64,000 bases of DNA from assembly GCF_000701485.1 (NCBI RefSeq), contig NZ_JNIZ01000003.1, positions 124,001 to 188,000 of the forward strand, given 5' to 3'. Both the position numbers and the translations under genes were made by a program. The DNA is from Mycoplasmopsis sturni DSM 22021 (lineage in GTDB: Bacteria > Bacillota_I > Bacilli_A > Mycoplasmatales > Metamycoplasmataceae). This document shows, piece after piece, positions 32,751-42,169 of this stretch. The notes below the pieces were generated by a model. The model was not told the origin of the DNA. It saw only the letters and a list, made by a program, of their open reading frames with translations, and searched no databases. Positions within the stretch are counted from its first letter, which is position 1; each line of letters starts with the position of its first letter.

Positions 32751-35700
32751 ATGGATAAAAACAATTTTTATAAAGACCAAGCCTTTGAAGAAATTGCATT
32801 AGCGATAGATTTAGGGGAATTATCTTCTTTACAAAACACTATTTGTACATCATGTCAACAAATAGATTTTTCTAATACCATTGAAATGAAATTTCTTTTT
32901 AAAGAATTACCAAACATTAGCGATTTTCTTATTTTGAAACAAAAATTATCTAATGTTAATAAATTCCAAATCAAACCTGATTTTACATTCGAATTAGAAG
33001 AACTTAATCAAAGTCAAGTTAGAGATTTTGCTAGCTTTTTCGCCGAAAATTCAGAAGAATATAATGAATTTGCAAAAATATTATCTTCGGAACATAACTT
33101 GTACTTTGACGAAAACAAAAAACGATGAATTTTGCATGTTTCAGGAAACAACAATAAAGAATATCTTGATAGATTAATGATTTATTTAAATTCAAAATTC
33201 AGTGAATTTGGAATTTCTCAAATTTCAATACAATATTTAATTCAAGAAATTAACCAAGAAAAAAAAGAAAGTAAACCTTCGCACTTTTTTGAACTTAACT
33301 TAGAAAAATCAAATACATTTGACGATAACTTTAATTCAAAAATTCGTTCTTCAAAATGAAAAACTTCCCAAAAAAACCTTGGTTACAAAAAAATGTATAT
33401 AAAAGAAATAACAAAATTGGAAGAATATGAAGCAAACTACCCCGTTTCGGTTTCTGGAGTTATTTTTCGTACTGATTTAATTGATCGCAAAGATTATTGC
33501 ATCTATAAATATTGAATAGCTGATTATCAAGATGCCATTGAAATTACTCATTTTACTCGCGAAAAATTAAGCGATGATCAAATTTTTCATGTTAATGACT
33601 ACGTTTTAATTGAAGGTAAATTAGATCGCTCTTATGACAAAATGAAAAACGTTATTAAAGCCGTAAATATAATCAAAATAGAATCACCAGTAAGTAAGCG
33701 CGTTGATGAAGCACAAAACAAAAGAATTGAATTGAGTGTAAAAAGCAAAATGAACACAATGGACGGAATCATTGATGCCTCATCAATTCCTAAAATTGCA
33801 GCTAACTTTGGCCACAGTGCTGTTGCATTAACTGATGCTAACTCAGTACAAGGTTTTCCTGATTTTAGTGCATCAGCTAAAAAGAATAAAATCAAACCCA
33901 TTTACGGAGCTGCTTTTAGTGTTATTGAAAGCTCAAATAAAGTTTTTCTTAATGAATTTAATAATTTAATTATTAAAGATCAAGAATATGTTTCTTTTGA
34001 TATTGAAACTACTAATTTAAGTCCATCAATTGGAGAAATCATTGAATTCGGTTGTGCAATTATTAAAAACAATGAAATCATCGAAGAAATCCAATTCTTT
34101 ATTAAAAGTACAGAAAAGCTTTCTCCCTTTACTACTCAATTGACCTCAATTACTGATAAGATGTTAGAAGATGAAGGTTTAGAACAATTAGAAGGACATA
34201 AAAAAATTCGGGAAATACTAAATAATAGAATTGCTATCGCACACAACGCAAACTTTGATATGCATTTTGTCTTACAAAAACTTAAAGATTTCGGAATAGA
34301 AAAACCCAATACAATTTGAATGGATTCTTTAGCAATTTCACGTCTTGTATTTTGAAAAAATCGTACTCATAGTTTAGGTGATTTTGCCGCATACAATGGA
34401 GTTCACTATGAACCTGAAGCAGCTCACCGTGCTGATTATGATGCAAAAGTACTTGCTGAAGCTTGAGCTGTTACGATAAAAAAATTAAGCGAAGAAGGAA
34501 TAAATGATTTTGACCAATTGTCAAAGTTAATGAAAGATAATTATTATGAAAGACAATTTGCTAACCAAATTACCGTTTTAGCAAAAAACCAAGCAGGGTT
34601 AAAAGAATTATTTGAATTAACATCATTTACCTTAACAGAAAGATTTTTCAAAGGTCCTAAACTCTTTTATTCGGATTTACCCAAATCATCAAATATTTTA
34701 ATTGGCTCTGGCGGAGTTAGAAGCCCATTAATTGATGCTTACTTATTTTCATCAGAACAAAAACAACACAATCTAATTAAATACTTTGACTATATAGAAA
34801 TCCCACACCCTAAAGCTCTTTTAAATTATGTTGAAAATGATGGTTTTACCCTAGAACAAGTACAAAATATTCTTCGTAAATTAATTAAGGACGCTATTGC
34901 TTTTGGCAAAATTCCCGTTGCCGTTTCTGATGCTCGATATGAATCGCCAGAAGAAAAAATCTTTTTTAAATGTTTAGTGTATTCAAAAGGAATCGGAAAT
35001 ACATCACACTTTTTATACCGTTATAAAAAGAATGTAATTATTCCTGATTTACATTTTTTAACAACTCAAGAAATGCTAGAAGAGTTTAATTTCTTAGGTG
35101 ATTGAGACCTAATTGAGAATGTAGTTATTAAAAATACTCATTTAATCGCTAACTTAATTGAAGATAATATAGAAGTTATTAAGAAAGATTTATATACACC
35201 TAAATTTGATGATTCTCCTAAAAAATTACCTGAATTAGTCTATAAAACTGCTATTGAAAAATATGGTCCAAACCTTCCGGATATTATTCAAGAAAGAATC
35301 AAAAAAGAAATTACCCCTATTATTGATTATGGATTTGACGTTGTTTATTGAATTTCTCATAAATTAGTTAAAAAGAGTAATGATAATGGTTATCTAGTAG
35401 GAAGTCGTGGTAGTGTGGGTTCTTCTTTAGTAGCTACAATGTCAGGAATCACAGAGGTGAATCCCTTAGAGCCGCATTATGTTTGCCCGCAATGCAAGTA
35501 TTTTGAATTGGCTAATAACCCAGAAATAACTTCAGGTTATGACCTTGATGACAAATTGTGCCCTAAATGCCAAATAACAATGGATAAGGATGGTCATACA
35601 ATTCCTTTTGAAACTTTCTTAGGATTCAACGCTGACAAAGTTCCTGATATTGATCTTAACTTCTCAGGTGAATACCAAGGAGAAATTCATAATGAAATCA

Positions 35701-37082
35701 AAAGACTTTTCGGAGAGACACATACCTTTAGAGCCGGTACAATTTCAACAATAAAAGATAAAACAGCTTATGGATATATCAAAAAAGCTGAAGAAGAAAA
35801 TAATTTTGGATATTCACCTAATTTTATTGATTATTTGGCAACCAAAATTGTTGGTGTCAAAAGAACAACAGGACAACATCCCGGTGGAATTATCATCATT
35901 CCTAAAGAGTTTACTGTAGAAGATTTTACCCCAATTAACTACCCCGCTGATGATACTACATTAGATTGAAAAACGACCCACTTTGATTTCCATGCAATCC
36001 ATGATAATGTGCTTAAATTAGATATTTTAGGACACGTAGACCCTACCGCCATTAGAATGCTTGAAAGACTAACAGGCGTAAATGTTCGCACAGATATACC
36101 TAAAAAAGATCCTAAAGTAATGTCGTTATTTAGAAGCACTAAAGCGCTTGGAATTACTCCTGATCAAATTGGTGGAGAGGCTACTGGAGCCATTGGAATT
36201 CCTGAATTTGGTACTAACTTTGTTCGAAGAATGCTCAAAGAAGCGCAACCTGAAAGTTTCGCAGATTTAATTTCGCTATCAGGTCTTTCTCACGGAACAG
36301 ACGTATGAACAAATAACGCCCAAACATTAATTTCAAAACAAGGACTTACAATTAAAGATGTTATTTCTTGTCGTGATGACATTATGGTTTATTTAATTAA
36401 TAAAGGGGTAGATTCACTCAACTCATTTAAAATTATGGAAAAAGTGAGAAAAGGTAAAGGTTTAATTGATGAAGAAGTCGATCTTCTTAAATCACATAAT
36501 ATTCCTGAATGATATATTGATTCGCTGCAAAAAATTAAGTACATGTTCCCTAAAGCTCACGCTACTGCTTATGTTCTTATGGCTTGAAGAATAGCTTGAT
36601 TTAAACTTTATTATCCCCTTGAATACTACGCAACTTACTTTACTACCAGAGTAGAAGAATTTGATCCTGAGGTTATCATTAATGATCAAGGTGCAATTAA
36701 AGTTAATAAAAAAATGAAGGATTTAAAAGAACAACAAAAACTCAGTGTAACTGATAATAATTTACTAGATACTCTTGAAAGTGTTCGAGAGTTATATGCA
36801 CGCGGCTTTAACATCCAAAATATTTCTATCGAAAAATCAAAAGCCAACGAATGAACCGTTGATCCTCAAAGCAATTCTTTAATTCCGCCTTTTACAATTA
36901 TTAAGGGTTTAGGGGAAGCTGTTGCTTGAAAAATTGTTAACGCTAGAGAAGAAAAAGAGTTTATTTCACGTGAAGACTTTAAGAAAAGAAGCGGAGTTAG
37001 TTCAACTCTTTATGGTGTTTTAGAAAATTTAAAAGTTTTAAGTCATCTAAGCGAAAGCAACCAAATTAAACTTTTTGACTAA
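32751..37082 (+). CDS. polC: DNA polymerase III alpha subunit, PolC type
   Basis: 1,443 residues, typical length. The replicative polymerase of low-GC Gram-positives with built-in proofreading. Order: N-terminal domain (1-190), OB domain with [14 protein letters not shown]-like end (to about 300), PHP domain split by the exonuclease, DnaQ exonuclease at about 415-590 ([28 protein letters not shown]), the Gram-positive zinc finger CPQC...CPKC (about 911-945), catalytic palm with [17 protein letters not shown], and thumb/fingers [13 protein letters not shown] and [16 protein letters not shown]. The PHP region lacks the usual metal ligands: HLH is replaced within [14 protein letters not shown] and DH by [10 protein letters not shown]. 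Ribosome binding site TAGGAG. Many Trp are TGA. Confidence 0.97.
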
Positions 37083-37108
37083 AAAAACAACCAGATGGTT
37101 GTTTTTTT
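37083..37108. terminator. terminator of polC, possibly bidirectional
   Basis: AAAAAAACAACC / GGTTGTTTTTTT hairpin with 4-base loop directly after the polC stop, with A- and T-runs on both sides. The convergent TM2 gene ends six bases downstream. Confidence 0.9.
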
Positions 37109-37113
37109 CTTTT

Positions 37114-37320
37114 TTATCATTCGTGAATTAATAATCCTGAACTATCTTTTTGTAACCCGCAAATTGCCAAAATTAAATCAATAATTCATCAAACTCCAAA
37201 ACCCAAGAAAAGTTTAAGAAGCCCTAATCCGATTCTTCCGGCGTAAAATCTATCAACCGCTAAGAAACCTAAGAACAATGATAATAAAACTAAAACTGTT
37301 CTGCTTTTTACTGAAACCAT
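37114..37320 (-). CDS. TM2 domain protein (68 aa)
   Basis: 68 residues with three TGA Trp codons. The TM2 pattern is clear: LSLFLGFLAVDRFYAGRIGLGLLKLF (two glycines and the DRFY motif between two hydrophobic helices) followed by GVWWIIDLILAICGL. TM2 proteins have two membrane helices joined by a short turn; the role in bacteria is not established. The ribosome binding site GGAAAGGA lies eight bases before ATG. Convergent with polC, and 60 bases downstream of the p69-type permease, so it could be cotranscribed with the thiamine transporter operon. Confidence 0.9.
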
Positions 37321-37380
37321 AAGATATCCTTTCCGTTTTTTTGAATAATTTAGTTAGTAGAGTAACTATATCAAAGATTA

Positions 37381-39087
37381 TTAAATTAAACATTTTCGTT
37401 TTAAATTGTAAGAAATGATTCTGGATGTTAAGTGAATTAAACAAATATTGAAAACAATTACTCAAGCATAAGAAAAAGCAAAGTTTAAATTCTCGTGTTG
37501 TTGCTCTCCGAGTGCATTAAAGAGCTCGGAACCAAGCAACAATTCGTTATTTGACAAGAAGCTATAAGCAATTGTATTTCTAAAAGATAATTCAAAATAA
37601 AGAATAACAAGGTAATATAAATCATACTTAATTGAGGGCAAAACAAATTTAAAGTAAATTCTTAATTTGCTTCATCCTTGTAAATACAAATTTTCAATTT
37701 TCTTTTGGGGTATTTTTTCAACATGTTCAATAAGTTGTTTAACAAAAGAACCAGACAGACTAATCCCAATAAAAATAACTAATAAGGCAATTGGTGATTC
37801 AAACAATGGTAAAAACACAAAAATAAAAACAACTGTAGGAACACTTCTAAACAACATTTCTATTGAAACAAAAACAATTTTTGTTTTTTTACTTGATAGT
37901 GTAGATGTTGAAAAAAACAATAAAATAAGCGAAACAATAATTAGTCAAACAAAAATAGCAAGAGCTACTAAATACGATTGGAAAACTTGATAAAAAATAT
38001 TATCTTGAATGATTTTAAAACTAAAATTTAAAACACTAAAATCAACACTAAATAATTGTCAAATTCATTTACCAAAAAAACCATTATAAAAAAGATTTTT
38101 ATTTGTTTGAATAATTACTACGATCGAAAAAATACATAAAACTAGAAAAATAAGTTTTTTAAGAATCCCTCTATAGTTATATTTTATTTGTCATTTTATA
38201 AAATTTATTTTTAACTTTTGATTTACATCTGCCAAAAGAAAGGTTTTAGTTAAATAATTAATAATTTCTAAAAATAAAATAAAACTAATAAGGATTGCAA
38301 AAGGAATAAAAAACTCTGATTTAAAATCTTTCAAACCTGCTTCAAAAGGATGTTTAATAAGTGTTCCAACCCCAATAACTCCAACAACAGATAAATATGA
38401 CGATCACCTTATATTAGACTCAAAAGAATATAAAAATAAATTGATAATTTTGTTATTGATTTGTGGGTAAATTTCTTTTAAAAAAGCGCTTAATTTACCA
38501 TTTCCTAGTTTAATAGATAGCCAATATTTGTTTAAATTAAGATTATCTAATAAATCATCAAAATATTTCAATAATCACAATCAACTAAACCAAATATAAA
38601 CCAATAAAAGAGTTAATTCTTGGCTAAAAATGCTTTGAAATAATAAAATAAAGACAAATTCAGGAAATCCTCTAATGATTAAAAAAAGAAGCTTAAAAAC
38701 AAAAGCAAAGTAACGGTGGACAAAAATTTTGTTGGTAAACAAAGTGCATAAAAGCGCTAAAATCGAGCCTATAAACGTTCCTGATAAGGCAAATTTAATA
38801 GAAATTCACAAATAATTAAAAGTCAGTAAGGTTAGATTTTGTGTATTTCCAGTAATTTCTGAAGTGTTACTAATTGTGAATAATTGTTTTAAATTTCTTC
38901 AAAAAATATGAAAACCAAAACTAGAAATAGAAAAATTAATCCTTGAAAATACAAGCACAAGACATACAATGACGCTAACTAAAAGAAAGTGAATTCAAAT
39001 CGGTCTAATTTTTCGTGGTGTTTTTTTATTATCTATTTGGACTTGATAAAATAGCATTTTATAAAGAATGGCTTTAATTTTTCTCAT
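37381..39087 (-). CDS. p69-type ABC transporter permease (tandem PhnE-like domains)
   Basis: 568 residues, intact through many TGA Trp codons. Two permease halves in tandem, each with several membrane helices and an EAA-like loop: first half about residues 70-270 (LFLIIRGFPEFVFILLF, VVGVIGVGTLIKHPFEAGL), second half about residues 370-555 (IEMLFRSVPTVVFIFVFL, NTIAYSFLSNNELLLGSEL). Each half has the R(S/G)xP motif of PhnE-type permeases, so one polypeptide can form the pore. It overlaps the ATPase gene by 14 bases. It is the third gene of the p37-p29-p69 type operon. By the riboswitch upstream, the substrate is probably thiamine or thiamine pyrophosphate. Confidence 0.88.
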
Positions 39088-39808
39088 CGATTAATTTTAA
39101 AAGATCTTTCTTATTTATTTTTTTAGGATCTAATTTTTGAACTTGCTTGTTTTTAACAAGAATAATTTCATCAAAAAAATCTAGCGCCAAATCTAAATCA
39201 TGTAGCACCACAACAATAGTCATGCCTTTAGACTTATTTAAGTCCTTAAGTTTAGAAATAACTTCAATAGCATTATAAAAATCTAAACTAGAAGTTGGTT
39301 CATCCGCAAGCATCAAAGAACAATTATTTAACAAAATTTTTGCAATTTCGACCCTTTGTTTTTGTCCCCCACTTAAACTATTGACCCTTATAAACGATTT
39401 TTCTAAAAGGCCAACTTGATTAATAGCATCAAATACTTGTTGGCGTTGTATTTTATTTAAAAAGCCGAATCAGTTTTGCCATATTTTAGGGTTAAAATTC
39501 AAACTTCTTTTAATGTTATTGACAATATTATCCGTGTCTACTAAATTAGTTTCTTGAGTAAGATAACCTACTTTCTTTAGCTCTTGCTTTTGCTTTTTTT
39601 TTGATATTTTTGAAAGAACTTTATTATTAAGCCAAAGTTCCCCCTTAACATTTTGATAAAAACCTAAAATAGAATTTAAAAGAGTGGTTTTACCTTCGCC
39701 TGACTTACCAACTATAGCCACCATTTGGCCTTTGCTTATATGTAAATTAATTGAATCTAAAATTGTTTCTTTACCGATTCTAACACTATATTCGTTTCAC
39801 TCAATCAT
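39074..39808 (-). CDS. p29-type ABC transporter ATP-binding protein (PhnC-like)
   Basis: 244 residues. Walker A GKSGEGKTT (about residues 34-42), Q-loop GYLTQETNLVDTDNIVNNI, signature LSGGQKQR, Walker B LMLADEPTSSLD and switch His in VVVLHDLDLALDF. The Q-loop context 'QETNLVDTD.V..NI' is typical of PhnC-type phosphonate/thiamine family ATPases. Its ATG overlaps the stop of p37 (TAATG) and its end overlaps the permease start, so the three are strictly coupled. It powers the transporter of the operon. Confidence 0.92.
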
Positions 39809-41028
39809 TATCTTTGTAATAGTTCTTTTTCTTTTTGGATTTCGCTAAAAAGCTCTTGATTAGATAAATTTTTAAATTGGTTAAATCCTGAATATAATCC
39901 ATAAGTATTTTCATCGTAGGTTAAACTAGATAAAACTTCTTTCATTATTTCTACTTGTTCTAAATTTAGGTAATTACGAGCTAAAATCACCGGATATTTC
40001 AGTGAATCAGTAAAAGTTAAAACTCTAACTTGTGAATCAGGATAGTTGGTTGGTTTAAATAGTTGCTTTTCAGCTTTGGTTCAATTAAAAACCCCCTCAT
40101 CATCAAAAGCAATGTTAAAAGTCTTCTTGTTTGACTGCAAAATACCTAAAAGATCTCTTGGTTTTTTTCCTTTAACAACATCTTCGGTATTATTTTTAAG
40201 ATAAGTATCTATTTCTTGGATGCTTTTACCAAAATTTAAAGAAAGTAAGTTTCTAGGTAAACTATATTTAGAAATAGAGTTTTCCTTTTCAAAAATAATG
40301 CCAAATTTTCTAAAAGCTTCTCAATCTTTATTTAATCAAGCTTTAGTTATCTCATCTCTTGTTTCTTTATTACCTGCAATTAAAATTGCTCCTCTATAAG
40401 AATCAGTAAAACTATTGCTTTGTGATGCTTTTTGGTAAAAATATGAATATTTCCCTCCATCATATGACAATATTTTTTTAATTTCTGGTTTAACTCAATC
40501 TACAGGATAATTCCCTATTTGAGGATTTTCTAGCTGTAACTCGTTCTCTTTTTGAGCTGCCAAAAATAATTTATTAATTAGATTAATATCATCATTTTTG
40601 TAAATAACATCATTGTTATTTCAAATAAAATTTAATGTCTGTGTTTGCGATACAGCTGGTAGTAATTCATCTTGCTTTTTACTTAAAAGATATTTATAAT
40701 TTAGCAAAATAAAATCATTTTTATCATTTCCTGATTCAAATGTTCCATAGTATTTTGAAGGGTCTCCAACAATATTAAAATTAAATTTAACATTTGGCTT
40801 AGAATTAAGATTTGGTTTTGAATTCTTAATTTGATTAAACTTTGTACTCAAAAGCTCCAAAAAATCTTTTTGTTCTTTTTCAGAAAAGGACCCAGGGTTA
40901 GTCGGTGTTCACATTAAAGTTAATTCAGAATCTCAATTTTGAGTTTGCTTATTTTCTGGCGTGCATGATGCACTAAAAGATACCACAGGAATTAAAAGTG
41001 GCATCAATTTTCATAGTCATTTATACAT
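39808..41028 (-). CDS. p37: p37-type thiamine (pyrophosphate)-binding lipoprotein
   Basis: 406 residues with a lipoprotein signal: basic start MYKWLWKL, hydrophobic core PLLIPVVSF and lipobox SASC with the Cys at residue 21. The mature part is a periplasmic-binding-protein-like fold (LTLMWTPTNPGSFSE near the mature N-terminus, SYRGAILIAG in the middle). It is the first gene of the operon followed by ATPase and duplicated permease, exactly the p37-p29-p69 layout of Mycoplasma hyorhinis, whose p37 (Cypl) was crystallised with thiamine pyrophosphate. The TPP riboswitch in the leader independently supports thiamine as substrate. Family assignment rests on operon layout and signal peptide more than on sequence identity that I could score. 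Confidence 0.88.
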
Positions 41029-41030
41029 TG

Positions 41031-41049
41031 GCTCTCCTTAAATGAAAGG
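41031..41049 (-). promoter_or_regulatory. p37 ribosome binding site and possible sequestering hairpin
   Basis: The AAGGAGAG ribosome binding site of p37 can pair through its AAGG with the CCTT six bases upstream. Such a small hairpin could be the expression platform of the riboswitch if control is translational; this is inference. Confidence 0.35.
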
Positions 41050-41073
41050 GCACGAGAAAATAAAAAAGCTATC

Positions 41074-41150
41074 AACTTCGCTACGTATGCATTACCATAA
41101 TCAGCTTAGGTATTTCTCAGCCGTTTTATAAAACAGCACCCTCGTTAATA
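41074..41150 (-). promoter_or_regulatory. TPP riboswitch (THI element) upstream of the p37 operon
   Basis: Read leftward, the leader contains the conserved TPP aptamer blocks in order and spacing: ACGAGGGTGCT, then GGCTGAGA with a short loop and AATACC, then CTGATTATGGTAATGCATAC, then GTAGCGAAGTT closing the P1 helix. These match the THI box pattern (GGGGUGC, CUGAGA, ACC, CUGAUCUGGAUAAUGCC, GCGUAGGGA). It begins a few bases after the expected transcription start and ends 46 bases before the p37 ATG. It senses thiamine pyrophosphate and should switch off the transporter when TPP is plentiful. No strong terminator stem follows; T-rich GCTTTTTTATTTT lies 3' of P1. Confidence 0.9.
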
Positions 41151-41158
41151 TCAATAAA

Positions 41159-41164
41159 ATTATA
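41159..41164 (-). promoter_or_regulatory. extended -10 promoter of the p37 operon
   Basis: TGTTATAAT (TGn plus TATAAT) on the minus strand. Transcription would start near 41152, at the first bases of the riboswitch. Confidence 0.65.
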
Positions 41165-41183
41165 ACAAAATAGATGCACAAAA

Positions 41184-41211
41184 GAAAAAAGGACAGATAG
41201 CTGTCCTTTTT
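41184..41211 (-). terminator. terminator of the giant permease-ATPase operon
   Basis: AAAAAAGGACAG / CTGTCCTTTTTT hairpin with a 4-base loop directly downstream of the ATPase stop. Confidence 0.92.
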
Positions 41212-41215
41212 TCAA

Positions 41216-42169
41216 TTATTCAATGGTAACATCTTTGGGGTGTTTTGGATTTTTATTAACTTTAATTTTTGCAATTTTTCCTTCTGCTACTGTAATTACC
41301 CGATCTGCTATAGGCTCAATTGAAGGGTTGTGCGTAACCATAACAATTGTGGTTCCATATTTTTTATTAATCTCATAGAGATAACTAAGAACAACCTCAG
41401 AAGTTTTTTCATCTAAGGCTCCAGTAGGTTCATCTGCAAAAATTATTTCAGAGTTTTTTGCCAAAGCCCTAAGAATCGAAATACGTTGTTGCTGTCCTCC
41501 AGACATTTGAGATGGGTATTTATCTTTAATATCTTCAATATCAAATTCTTTAAAAAGATCGTGTATATTCAATTTTTTTGCTGGATCTTTTTGTAAATAC
41601 GAACCTGTTTCAACATTATCATATCCAGATAAGTTTTGTAACAAGTTATAGTTTTGAAAGATAAAACTAACATGTTTTCTTCTAAATAAAGTTAATTTAT
41701 TATCACTTAAATATGGTAAGTTGGTATCACAAACAATAACATTCCCTTTAGATGGCCGATCAAGTCCGGAAATCAAGTTTAGTAAAGTAGATTTTCCTCC
41801 ACCTGATTTACCAAAAATCATAATAAACTCGCCACGATTAATTGTAACTGATACATTCTTTAAAACTCTAGTTAAAGTAGTTCCTGAAAGGAAATACTTA
41901 CTTACATTTTGAACCTCAATAATTGCGTTCTCAGAGTTTTTTAAATCTTTAAATTCATCTTTTGCGCGTTTGGTATTATTGGCTTTTCTAATTTTACGAG
42001 CAATCCCATAATCAACAGTAATTTGTTTTGAACCACTATTTTCATCTAATACATCAAAAACATTATTTTTAGTAATTTTAACATCTGTGTCTTTAGAAGA
42101 CAACATAGGTGCATCTTGATTAGTATTTTCGTTTTTAAGGTTTTGGTCCTTATTTTTTCTTTTGAACAT
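41216..42169 (-). CDS. MacB/LolD-type ABC transporter ATP-binding protein
   Basis: 317 residues with no Trp. The first 85 or so are a polar, low-complexity extension (KNKDQNLKNENTNQDAPML...), absent from most LolD/MacB ATPases. Then a standard domain: Walker A GKSGGGKST (about residues 119-127), Q-loop FIFQNYNLLQNLSGYDNV, signature MSGGQQQR, Walker B IIFADEPTGALDEKTS and switch His MVTHNPSIEPIADR. The sequence ADEPTGALD places it in the MacB/LolD/FtsE family that works with FtsX-type permeases by mechanotransmission. Its ATG overlaps the stop codon of the giant permease (TAATG). It resembles the MG467/MG468-type pair of mycoplasmas. Confidence 0.93.
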   Translation of the reverse strand: MFKRKNKDQNLKNENTNQDAPMLSSKDTDVKITKNNVFDVLDENSGSKQITVDYGIARKIRKANNTKRAKDEFKDLKNSENAIIEVQNVSKYFLSGTTLTRVLKNVSVTINRGEFIMIFGKSGGGKSTLLNLISGLDRPSKGNVIVCDTNLPYLSDNKLTLFRRKHVSFIFQNYNLLQNLSGYDNVETGSYLQKDPAKKLNIHDLFKEFDIEDIKDKYPSQMSGGQQQRISILRALAKNSEIIFADEPTGALDEKTSEVVLSYLYEINKKYGTTIVMVTHNPSIEPIADRVITVAEGKIAKIKVNKNPKHPKDVTIE

